Assembly: GCA_040255465.1 (NCBI GenBank)
Contig: JBDZVA010000004.1
Location: 321,224-385,223 of the forward strand
Length of the DNA stretch: 64,000 bases
Direction: 5' to 3'
DNA from: UBA5793 sp040255465
Lineage (GTDB): Bacteria; Planctomycetota; Phycisphaerae; Phycisphaerales; UBA5793
Made by a program: the position numbers and the translations under genes. This document shows, in pieces, positions 29,187-36,985 of the stretch; the first letter of the stretch is position 1, and every line of letters begins with the position of its first letter. The notes beneath the pieces were generated by a model. That model searched no databases, was not told where the DNA came from, and saw only the letters and a program-made list of their open reading frames with translations.

Positions 29187-30863
29187 ATGCCACTGCTGCT
29201 TTTCTGGTACATCCTGCGCGACCTGCTCAAAGTGCTGACCATCTCGACGGTGGTGCTGGTCACGATCATTTCGTTCGGGGCTGCGATCCGGCCGCTGAGT
29301 GATGGGACCCTGGGCCCGGTGGCGCTGCTGAAGTTCATCTTCCTCGCCATGCCGCCCATGCTGCAGTTCGCCCTGCCGTTCTCGGCGGCGTTCAGCGCGA
29401 CGATGGTCTACCACCGGATGTCCTCCGATAACGAGATCGCGGCGTGCGCGGCCAGCGGGGTGTCGTATCCGCAGTTATTGCTCCCCGCCGCGACGCTGGG
29501 AGTGGTGCTGACGATCACGCTTTCGCTCATCAGCAACTACGTCAGCCCGGCCTTCTGGGAGGCGATGGCGCGGACCAGCAGCCGCAGCGTGGCGGATGTG
29601 GTCGTCGGGCGCATCAGCCGGGGCGAGCCGGTGCAGACGGACACCTTGACGCTCTACGCGCGCAACGCCTGGCGCGTCTCCGTGCCGCCCAGCCAGGACG
29701 CGGATGCGGCGATCCTGCTGGATCGTGTGCTGGCCGTCAACTCGACCAGGGGCGAGATCATCTCGACGCAGACGGGGCGGCAGTGCATCATCTACCTCAA
29801 GCACGTCGGCAACATGACGGTCATCAGCCCGATCATGGACCAGGCCCGGATGTTCCAGGTCAAGGAGGAAGGCGGACAGACGCGGCTGCGCATCGGCGAA
29901 GCCACGCTGCCCGACCTGGTGGTTGAAGATGAGATCGAGCGCTCGCCGCGATTCATGGATGTGAGCCGACTCAACGCGGTGTACAAGGCGCCCGAGACGT
30001 ACTCGCGGGTGGCGCGCAAGATCGATGAACTTCGCCGCTGGATGACGCAGCGCGAGTTGTTTCGCCTCATCGACCAGCGCCTGCGCGAGACCGGCAGCGT
30101 TCGGTTCAGCGTTTCGCTGCTCGATCGGCACAACGAACTCATCACCTCGCAGGCGGAGCTGCGCGGCGGCGGGCTGACCGAGGTGGATGCGACTACGTGG
30201 AGCGTGCTGCCGCCCGGCGGCGGCGGGCCGTGCCGGCTGACCATCGTCCAGGGCATCACCCAGACCGTGGCCCTTGAGTCCAAACTGGTGCGCCTGCGGC
30301 CGCGCATCCGTCTGCTGCCCGAGGAGCCGACGCTGGATATCGAGTTTACGAACGTCAATCAGATTGCACTCGATATCACGCCGACGCGATCGAGGCAGTT
30401 CGATCGGCAGACGGTTTCGAACATGCGCGTGGACGCGCCGATCGTGCGAGAACTGCAGGGGCAGCCGGCGCGGCAACTCGTGCAGACCGCCCGGCAGTAT
30501 GGCGACGACGCAACGCTCAAGCGGCTTGACCAGGCGATCGGCAACGAAGTGGTCCGCCTGAAACGCAACATCGTCGCCCGCATCCACGAGCGCACCGCGA
30601 TGAGCGTCAGTTGCCTCGTGATGATGCTGCTCGGCTCGATCCTGGCGATCATGATGCGCAACGCCCTGCCTCTGACGGTCTACTTCTGGTCGTTCATTCC
30701 GGCGATTCTCGGGCTGGTGGTGATCAGTTCCGGCGCCGACGTGGTGAACGACGTGAGCCAGGTCAGCCATGCGGATATTCTGGGGCTGGTCGTCATGTGG
30801 TCGGGCAATCTCATCATGGCGGTGTTGTCGCTGGCCTTTCTGCGGAGGGTGATGCGCAACTGA
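29187..30863 (+). CDS. LptF/LptG-family permease (large form)
   Basis: 558 residues. N-terminal hydrophobic segments (LLLFWYILRDLLKVLTIST) and 'LPFSAAFSATMVYHRMSSDNEIAACAASGVS' (coupling-helix region) match the YjgP/YjgQ family; C-terminal helices end at 'LIMAVLSLAFLRRVMR'. LptF and LptG form the inner-membrane channel that extracts lipopolysaccharide with LptB. A ~300-residue periplasmic beta-jellyroll region is larger than usual. The ATG at 29187 starts right at the first helix. It is followed 16 bp later by a second permease. LptB is not in the window. Which one is LptF or LptG is not decided. Confidence 0.85.
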   Translation: MPLLLFWYILRDLLKVLTISTVVLVTIISFGAAIRPLSDGTLGPVALLKFIFLAMPPMLQFALPFSAAFSATMVYHRMSSDNEIAACAASGVSYPQLLLPAATLGVVLTITLSLISNYVSPAFWEAMARTSSRSVADVVVGRISRGEPVQTDTLTLYARNAWRVSVPPSQDADAAILLDRVLAVNSTRGEIISTQTGRQCIIYLKHVGNMTVISPIMDQARMFQVKEEGGQTRLRIGEATLPDLVVEDEIERSPRFMDVSRLNAVYKAPETYSRVARKIDELRRWMTQRELFRLIDQRLRETGSVRFSVSLLDRHNELITSQAELRGGGLTEVDATTWSVLPPGGGGPCRLTIVQGITQTVALESKLVRLRPRIRLLPEEPTLDIEFTNVNQIALDITPTRSRQFDRQTVSNMRVDAPIVRELQGQPARQLVQTARQYGDDATLKRLDQAIGNEVVRLKRNIVARIHERTAMSVSCLVMMLLGSILAIMMRNALPLTVYFWSFIPAILGLVVISSGADVVNDVSQVSHADILGLVVMWSGNLIMAVLSLAFLRRVMRN

Positions 30864-30879
30864 GAGCGCTTGCAGGCCC

Positions 30880-31998
30880 ATGACGTTTCTTGATCGTTAC
30901 ATCCTCCGCCAGTTCTTCCTGAACTTCGTTCTGTTGTTCTCGCTGCTGTTCATTTTCACGTGCATGATCGATCTGTTCCTGAACATCGATCGGTTCGTCG
31001 AAGCAGTGGACGCCACGGTGCCGGCCGAAGGCCTGAGCGCATTGGGCCGCGCCTGGGCGACGGCGTGGATGGTGATCGACTTTTACGGCCCGCGCGCGTT
31101 TCAGTTCTACTCGTTTCTGCTGGGAATCATCACCATCGGGGCAGTGGGCTTCACGCTCGTGCAACTCCATCGGCACCGGGAGATGACGGCCGTGCTTGCG
31201 GCCGGGGTGAGTCTGCACCGCGTGGCGATGCCGCTGATCGTTGCGATCGTCGGGCTCAACGTGCTGCAACTGCTCAACCGCGAGATCGCGCTGCCGCGCC
31301 TGGCGCCGCTGCTGCTGCGCAACCATGGCGAGATCGGGCAGCCCGAAGTCGAGGGCTTCCGCGTGAACATGGCCAGCGACGGACCGCGGCGCGTTATCTA
31401 TTCCCAGTGGTTCTCGCCGGCCAAGAAGGATCTCACAAGGCCCTTCATCTGGGAGTATGACGACACGGATGAACTGTCGCGCATCATCACAGCAACCAGC
31501 GCGCACTGGGTGGGCGACGGCTGGGCGCTGGTGGACGGCAAGGCCACGCGCTTGAGCAGCGACACCATGACCACCGCGCCCCCGCCCGAGCCGATCGACA
31601 AGATCGAATCGCAACTCGATCCGACAGGTCTGCTGATGCGCCGCCACCTCGAATTCCGCCAGATGCTCAATCTCCGACAGTTGAGCGAACTGGTGCAGCG
31701 CGAAAGCACGCGCGGCGTGGATGAACTGGACCGCATGCGCTTCGGCCGCTTCTCGCAGGTGCTTATCAACATTCTGACCCTGCTCATCACGCTGCCGTTT
31801 TTCCTTATCCGCGAGCCGCGCAACCTGCTGGTGCAGTCCGTGAACTGCTCCGCCGTGGGATTGACGGCGCAGATCGGCGGGGCGGTGGGCGTGACGGTGG
31901 GCATTCCGCTGGTGCCGCCTGCGGCGTCGGTGTTCGCCATTCCCCTGCTCATCCTGCTGCCGCTGGCGGTCTGGCGGATGATGAAGGTCGAGACGTGA
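30880..31998 (+). CDS. LptF/LptG-family permease
   Basis: 372 residues, the normal family size. It begins MTFLDRYILRQFFLNFVLLF, and the coupling segment 'VLAAGVSLHRVAMPLI' matches LptG/LptF. C-terminal helices include 'LLITLPFFLIREPRNLLVQS'. With the preceding gene it would form the heterodimeric Lpt transmembrane unit. Its stop overlaps the GTG start of the following methyltransferase by 4 bp. Confidence 0.88.
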   Translation: MTFLDRYILRQFFLNFVLLFSLLFIFTCMIDLFLNIDRFVEAVDATVPAEGLSALGRAWATAWMVIDFYGPRAFQFYSFLLGIITIGAVGFTLVQLHRHREMTAVLAAGVSLHRVAMPLIVAIVGLNVLQLLNREIALPRLAPLLLRNHGEIGQPEVEGFRVNMASDGPRRVIYSQWFSPAKKDLTRPFIWEYDDTDELSRIITATSAHWVGDGWALVDGKATRLSSDTMTTAPPPEPIDKIESQLDPTGLLMRRHLEFRQMLNLRQLSELVQRESTRGVDELDRMRFGRFSQVLINILTLLITLPFFLIREPRNLLVQSVNCSAVGLTAQIGGAVGVTVGIPLVPPAASVFAIPLLILLPLAVWRMMKVET

Positions 31999-32645
31999 AT
32001 CCCGCGGAACAACATTCCGAGTTGCCCGGCGATGACTACCTCGAGCCGTACCGCCGGGCCGTGGATCACTTTGGCGCCACCTTCGACGCCACGCTGTGGA
32101 ACAGCCGCGAGTACCAGTCCGTGCGCTTCGACGTGCTGCGACAGATGGTTGATCTTGATGGACTCACGCTGCTCGATGCCGGGTGCGGGCTGGGCGATCT
32201 GTGCGAGTTCCTTTCCGAGCGAAACGTGCGCCTGCGCCGATACATCGGCGTGGACGGCGTAACTGAGATCATCGCGGGCGCCACGCAGCGGCGTCTGCCC
32301 CGGGCCGAGTTTCACTGCCGCGACTTTGTCGCCGATGGATCGGCGCTGGCCATCGGGACACCGGACATCGTCTACTTTTCCGGTTCGCTCAACACCGTAC
32401 CCGAGGCCGCGGCGCGAACGGTCGTGCAGCGGGCGTGGGAGTCGGCCCGGCGGGGAGTGGTGTTCAACTTCCTTTCCGACCGCGCTTCGCCTGAGGCGCT
32501 GGCGCGCGACACCGGGCCGGCGCGGCGGTTCAACACCCTGGACTGGCTCGACTGGGCTCTGGAGACGACACCCCTGCTGCGCTTCCGCCAGGAGTACCTG
32601 GGCGGGCACGACGCAACCATCGCGATGATGCGAAGCGATCGTTGA
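31995..32645 (+). CDS. Class I SAM-dependent methyltransferase
   Basis: 216 residues. The SAM-binding motif I is LLDAGCGLGDLCEFL (~55-69), followed by an acidic loop in YIGVDGV. GTG start overlapping the upstream permease stop indicates co-translation. The substrate is unknown. Linkage to the Lpt permeases hints at an envelope or lipid substrate but may be accidental. Confidence 0.85.
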   Translation: MNPAEQHSELPGDDYLEPYRRAVDHFGATFDATLWNSREYQSVRFDVLRQMVDLDGLTLLDAGCGLGDLCEFLSERNVRLRRYIGVDGVTEIIAGATQRRLPRAEFHCRDFVADGSALAIGTPDIVYFSGSLNTVPEAAARTVVQRAWESARRGVVFNFLSDRASPEALARDTGPARRFNTLDWLDWALETTPLLRFRQEYLGGHDATIAMMRSDR

Positions 32646-32741
32646 CGCCCGTTCGTCAAGGCTCGGGCAGAACGGGCGGCGGGTGGGACGCTCCGGATGC
32701 GTGCGGTCGACACTACAATTCGGCTTCTCTGCGAGGCCGAT

Positions 32742-33110
32742 ATGACCGTCATCATTCAAACTGCGTTGATGCTCGTGGTGTCCAATCTGTTCATGACCTT
32801 TGCGTGGTACGCGCACCTGAAGGACCTGAATCACAAGCCGTGGTTCATCGCTGCGGCGATCAGTTGGTGCATTGCGTTCTTTGAGTACATGGTGCAGGTG
32901 CCGGCGAATCGAATCGGCTACACCCAGATGAGTCTCGGCCAGTTGAAGATCCTGCAGGAGGCGATCACGCTGCTGGTGTTCATCCCGTTTGTGCTGTTTT
33001 ACATGAAACAGCCGCTGCGACTGGACTTTCTCTGGGCGGGACTGTGCATCTGCGGCGCGGTGTATTTCATGTTTCGCGGTCAGAACGTCGTCATTCAGCC
33101 GGCGCCGTAG
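32742..33110 (+). CDS. DUF486 / DMT-family small membrane protein
   Basis: 122 residues, four predicted helices. 'MLVVSNLFMTFAWYAHLKDL' and 'FEYMVQVPANRIGYTQMSLG' are characteristic of DUF486, a single EamA-like half of the drug/metabolite transporter superfamily. ATG 32742 is used because the first helix starts right there. Function unknown; probably a homodimeric transporter. Confidence 0.9.
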   Translation: MTVIIQTALMLVVSNLFMTFAWYAHLKDLNHKPWFIAAAISWCIAFFEYMVQVPANRIGYTQMSLGQLKILQEAITLLVFIPFVLFYMKQPLRLDFLWAGLCICGAVYFMFRGQNVVIQPAP

Positions 33111-33136
33111 ATCGCGCCCCACTGAAGGAGAACCCC

Positions 33137-33766
33137 ATGCCAAGCAGCGGAAAGGCGAAGGCGAGCGCCAAGGACGTCAACCGGGAGATCGGCGACGCGG
33201 CACTGAAATCCAAGACCGGCCGCACCTGGAGCCAGTGGCGCAAAGCGCTCGACGCAGATGGCTGCCGAAAGATGGATCACAAGACCATCGCGGCACACGT
33301 GGGCAAGAAGTATGACCTGGAGCCGTGGTGGCGGCAGATGGTCACCGTCGGCTACGAGCGGCTCGTCGGTCTGCGCGAACGCTACGAGAAGACTGATGGA
33401 TTCGCCGCCAACGCGAGCAAGACGATCGCGACGGATCTCGGGTCGCTCTACAAAGCGTGGAGTGATGCGCGCATCCGCCGCAAGTGGCTCGGCGAGGAAG
33501 CGGTCACGATCCGGACTGCGTCCAAAGACAAGTCAGTGCGCCTCAACTGGTCGGACAAGACTTCGCGCGTGAATGTCAACGTTTATGCGAAAGCGCCGGG
33601 CAGATCGCTCGTGACCGTCGAACATGGCAAGCTCCCCAACGCCCGAGCGGTGACCAAGATGAAGGCCCTGTGGGCCGAACGTCTGGGCGTGCTGAAAGAA
33701 CTGCTGGAAAGCCGACCCGGGTCGCGCCAATCTGCGGCCTCGGGACGCCGGGGCGCGGGACCGTGA
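33137..33766 (+). CDS. DUF4287-type protein with SRPBCC-like C-terminal domain
   Basis: 209 residues. The N-terminal half contains the pattern 'GRTWSQWRKALDADGCRKMD', HKTIAAHV and WWRQMVTVGYERLVGLRERYE seen in a widespread uncharacterised family. The C-terminal half (RKWLGEEAVTIRTAS to LKELLE) resembles an AHSA1/SRPBCC-like beta-sheet. ATG 33137 follows GAAGGAGAACCCC. The stop overlaps the next gene's GTG. Function unknown. Confidence 0.7.
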   Translation: MPSSGKAKASAKDVNREIGDAALKSKTGRTWSQWRKALDADGCRKMDHKTIAAHVGKKYDLEPWWRQMVTVGYERLVGLRERYEKTDGFAANASKTIATDLGSLYKAWSDARIRRKWLGEEAVTIRTASKDKSVRLNWSDKTSRVNVNVYAKAPGRSLVTVEHGKLPNARAVTKMKALWAERLGVLKELLESRPGSRQSAASGRRGAGP

Positions 33767-34149
33767 TCAGACTTTTTCGTGTCATACTGCCGGTGACGGG
33801 GATCGATCGCGCGGCTGCGTTCTACGGGTCGCTGCTGGGCTTGGCGGGGCAGCGCGTCTCGGGCGGGCGGCATTACTTCGACTGCGGCGGGACGATTCTG
33901 GCCTGCTTTGACCCGCGCGGCGATGGCGACGACTGGGACGCCGCACCAAACCCCGACCACATCTACTTCGCCGTCGATGATCTCGAGGCGATCCACCGGC
34001 GGGCGGCAACGCTCGACTGTCGCCAGTTGGATGCCGCAATCGCGGTGCGGCCGTGGGGCGAGCGCAGTTTCTACGCCACCGATCCGTGGGGGAACCGGAT
34101 CTGCTTTGTCGACGCCGCCACCTGCTTCACCGGCGACAAGGGCCAATAA
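33763..34149 (+). CDS. VOC/glyoxalase-family protein
   Basis: 128 residues with one beta-alpha-beta-beta-beta pair: 'LPVTGIDRAAAFYGSLLGLA' at the N-terminus and 'FYATDPWGNRICFVD' at the C-terminus, with DHIYFAVDDLEAI between. These are the vicinal oxygen chelate hallmarks. The GTG start overlaps the upstream stop by 4 bp (GTGA). Substrate unknown; glyoxalase, dioxygenase and resistance proteins share the fold. Confidence 0.85.
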   Translation: MIRLFRVILPVTGIDRAAAFYGSLLGLAGQRVSGGRHYFDCGGTILACFDPRGDGDDWDAAPNPDHIYFAVDDLEAIHRRAATLDCRQLDAAIAVRPWGERSFYATDPWGNRICFVDAATCFTGDKGQ

Positions 34150-34297
34150 TCCCGTCCGTCCTGAACTGCAGAATCCAAGGCGACTGCCCCGCCAGCAAGC
34201 AAGGGCTTTGCGACTCTACAATCCATCGGGATTGAATCATGTTGGTTCACATCCCGAGCATCGGCCCGAACAAACGCATGGAACCAGGGAGAAGAAC

Positions 34298-34615
34298 ATG
34301 CTGATCCAGGTGAACGCGGCAGAGTTTCACAGCACGCCGGCGATCATCGCGCACGTTGAGAACGAGGTTGAGAAGTCGCTGAAGTTGTTCCGCGATCGGA
34401 TCACGCGCGTCGAAGTGCATCTTCATGACAACAACGGCCCGAAAGCCGGCGTCGACAAGCGATGCATCATGGAGGCGAGGCCGGCCTCGCACCAGCCCAT
34501 CGCCGTCGAGGACAACTCCACGGACATGTACGAAGCGATCATCGGTGCCGCCGGCAAACTGGAACGAGCCGTGCGCAAGATCATCGAAAAGGAACGCGAA
34601 TACAAGGGCGGCTGA
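34298..34615 (+). CDS. Short HPF/RaiA-like ribosome-associated protein
   Basis: 105 residues of the sigma-54-modulation/S30EA family: 'RVEVHLHDNNGPKAGVDKRC' followed by MEARPASHQPIAVED and 'DMYEAIIGAAGKLERAVRKI'. It has no C-terminal dimerisation domain, so it is of the short HPF/YfiA type, which binds the 30S subunit in stationary phase or stress. The ATG follows a GGGAGAAGAAC stretch. It sits next to a peroxiredoxin gene, consistent with a stress role. Confidence 0.85.
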   Translation: MLIQVNAAEFHSTPAIIAHVENEVEKSLKLFRDRITRVEVHLHDNNGPKAGVDKRCIMEARPASHQPIAVEDNSTDMYEAIIGAAGKLERAVRKIIEKEREYKGG

Positions 34616-34685
34616 TCGCGCGTGAAGCCGTCCCTCGTCGACCCGCGTTGAACCGCAACCAATCCACCGCATACGGAGGAGTGTC

Positions 34686-35321
34686 ATGGCTTTGCAACTT
34701 GGCGACATCGCACCCGACTTCACCGCAGAAACCACCCAGGGCCCCATCCAGTTTCACCGTTGGCTTGGCGACCACTGGGGCATTCTCTTTTCACATCCCG
34801 CTGATTACACCCCCGTGTGCACGACGGAACTTGGCGCGTGCGCCAGGCTCATGCCCCAGTTCGAGAAACGAAAGGTCAAGGTCGCGGCGCTAAGCGTCGA
34901 TCCGATCGAATCGCATCGCGGCTGGATCACCGACATCAACGAAACCCAGGACACGACCGTCAACTTTCCAATCATCGCCGACGCCAACCGGAACGTGTCA
35001 AACCTGTATGGCATGATCCATCCGAACGCGTCCGAGACGGCGACAGTGCGCAGCGTCTTCGTCATCGGGCCGGATAAGAAGATCAAACTCACGCTGACGT
35101 ATCCGGCCTCGACGGGTCGCAACTTTGATGAGTTGCTTCGCGTGATCGACTCGCTGCAACTGACGGCGAACTACCAGGTTGCCACGCCGGCCAACTGGAA
35201 ACACGGCGAGGATTGCATCGTGGTCCCGGCGGTGAAGACGGCTGAGATTCCGGCGAAGTTCCCCAAGGGGTTCACCGAGGTGAAGCCCTACCTGCGGTAT
35301 ACCCCGCAGCCGAATCTCTGA
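34686..35321 (+). CDS. Prx6-type (1-Cys) peroxiredoxin
   Basis: 211 residues. It reduces hydrogen peroxide and organic peroxides. The peroxidatic Cys45 sits in SHPADYTPVCTTELG, and downstream conserved segments are 'VAALSVDPIESHRGWITDI' and 'DCIVVPAVKTAEIPAKFPKG', typical of Prx6. ATG 34686 follows CGGAGGAGTGTC. A strong stem-loop with T-run follows the stop. Confidence 0.95.
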   Translation: MALQLGDIAPDFTAETTQGPIQFHRWLGDHWGILFSHPADYTPVCTTELGACARLMPQFEKRKVKVAALSVDPIESHRGWITDINETQDTTVNFPIIADANRNVSNLYGMIHPNASETATVRSVFVIGPDKKIKLTLTYPASTGRNFDELLRVIDSLQLTANYQVATPANWKHGEDCIVVPAVKTAEIPAKFPKGFTEVKPYLRYTPQPNL

Positions 35322-35345
35322 CGCAAAATGACGACATGGATCAAG

Positions 35346-35383
35346 CGTTTAGCGGCGACGCCAGCGTCGCCGCTAAACGTTTT
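35346..35383 (+). terminator. Bidirectional rho-independent terminator
   Basis: CGTTTAGCGGCGACG, loop CCAG, CGTCGCCGCTAAACG: a perfect 15-bp stem followed by TTTTG. It lies between the peroxiredoxin and the convergent KAP-like NTPase. Confidence 0.9.
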
Positions 35384-35404
35384 GTCTCGCGATCGCAGGT
35401 ATGT

Positions 35405-36922
35405 TCATGCCGGCCGCAGGCCGCGCTGGAGGCCTTCGAGGCGCTCAGCCTGCTGGCGGCGCACCTGGTCGAGGACGAGTTTGGGAATGCGCCAGTTCGC
35501 CTCTTCCTCGGGCGTGTTGCTGCAGTGTTCCTGGATGACCCGGTACATCATCTTGAACGCATCGCGCGGCTGGCGCATCTGGTCGAGCGCATCGACGACA
35601 TCCTGCCGGCTCACCGTTTCATCGAACATCGCCGTCAGCGCGATGGGCTCGGCGCCCTCATCCATGCAGGCTCGCAGGCGCGCGGTGCAGAGGTCGTAGA
35701 GCATCGCTCCCGACCAGGACAGGCGGTCGATGAGATTCTGCTTGTCGAGGCGCGCTTCCTGGAAGAAGTTGCTGCTCTGGCGGTGCAGTTCGTGGCGCAG
35801 CTCGATGGGGAGCATCATCTTGAACGCGATGCCGCTCTGCTGGAGGAACTTATTGTTGAACAGCGGCCAGACCACGGCCTTCATGCGCTGCACATCGCCA
35901 CTCACCAGCGTTGGTTCATCCACGCGATCAATGAGCACGATGATGCGTTCAAAGCCAAAGGGTTTGACCGCTCGCCGCAGGCGCTCGAGCAGGGCGTAGC
36001 GCGGGTCGTCGAGGTCATCCGTCGGCCAACCCCCGGCGGCGCGCAGGTCAGCGGGCAGCGCTTCAAGCGAGGTGCGAATGGACTCAGCCGGACGATCGAG
36101 GACGCGCAACTGGTTGGACAATTGTCGCGACAGGCGCGAGAGCCGCAGGCGATCGAAGAGCACCTTACCGCTGACACCGATGGTAATCACGGCCAGCGCG
36201 CCCAGCCCGATCTGCATGAGCCAGTCGGTCTGCTGCTGATAGTGGTACCACGCGTAGGCAGCGCCGGCAAGCACGAGCAGGACCCACAGCACATTGCGCA
36301 CCCAGCGCATCGGTCCCAGCCACGACTGGCGACGAAAGCGCATCGCCCGGCGAAGCGAGCGGCCGCGGTTCACCGCCTGGTCCGGCCGGTCGTAGAGGGT
36401 CTGCAGGATGATCCAGTCGTCCTGCGTATCGCGCTCAAGACGGCGAATGATCTGGCGCGCGTCGGGGCCAAGTTCGACGTGCCCCTCACCCTTGCGCCCC
36501 ACGACTGCGTCGACCAGATCTGCGACCGCGACGCTCAGCAGGCCATCGATGTGATCGACCAGGCGCAGCTGCTGGAGCGACTCGAGGGGCGTCTTGCCCT
36601 TGACGCGCCGGGCGAAGCGATCGAGGACGGGATTCCACTCGTCGTAGGCGATGACCAGCGTGCGCCCCTTGCCATCGGGCTGGGCGGCGTCGTACTCGTT
36701 GATGCGCTCTTCGAGAAGGAGGCGGATGGCGGTCTTGCCGCTGCCTTTCTCGCCAAAGACGACGGACGAGGCGGGGCGGTTCAGGTCGCCAAGCACCTTG
36801 TAGAAATCAGGATGCGGCGACTGGCCGTGCAGGCGGGCGAGCACTTCATCCTGCCGCGCTTCTTCCGCCATGAAGGGGTTTTCGCGGATGGACCAGTGCT
36901 TGAGAAAACTGGAGACGTTCAT
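35405..36922 (-). CDS. KAP-like P-loop NTPase with inserted membrane helices
   Basis: 505 residues. Walker A is GEKGSGKT (57-64) and the Walker B-like strand is FERIIVLIDRVDEP (~325-337). Two hydrophobic helices (VLWVLLVLAGAAYAW and 'QIGLGALAVITIGVSGKVLF', ~205-255) lie between them. A membrane insertion inside the P-loop domain is the hallmark of KAP NTPases. A helical region follows. The role of KAP proteins in bacteria is poorly known; some are linked to signalling or defence. Convergent with peroxiredoxin, and 63 bp after the RND transporter gene. Confidence 0.7.
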   Translation of the reverse strand: MNVSSFLKHWSIRENPFMAEEARQDEVLARLHGQSPHPDFYKVLGDLNRPASSVVFGEKGSGKTAIRLLLEERINEYDAAQPDGKGRTLVIAYDEWNPVLDRFARRVKGKTPLESLQQLRLVDHIDGLLSVAVADLVDAVVGRKGEGHVELGPDARQIIRRLERDTQDDWIILQTLYDRPDQAVNRGRSLRRAMRFRRQSWLGPMRWVRNVLWVLLVLAGAAYAWYHYQQQTDWLMQIGLGALAVITIGVSGKVLFDRLRLSRLSRQLSNQLRVLDRPAESIRTSLEALPADLRAAGGWPTDDLDDPRYALLERLRRAVKPFGFERIIVLIDRVDEPTLVSGDVQRMKAVVWPLFNNKFLQQSGIAFKMMLPIELRHELHRQSSNFFQEARLDKQNLIDRLSWSGAMLYDLCTARLRACMDEGAEPIALTAMFDETVSRQDVVDALDQMRQPRDAFKMMYRVIQEHCSNTPEEEANWRIPKLVLDQVRRQQAERLEGLQRGLRPA

Positions 36923-36985
36923 GGGTCGTTTTTCGGCTCGATGCGCGCATCCGATGCAGATTCGCTTCGGTGAAGACCAACACCA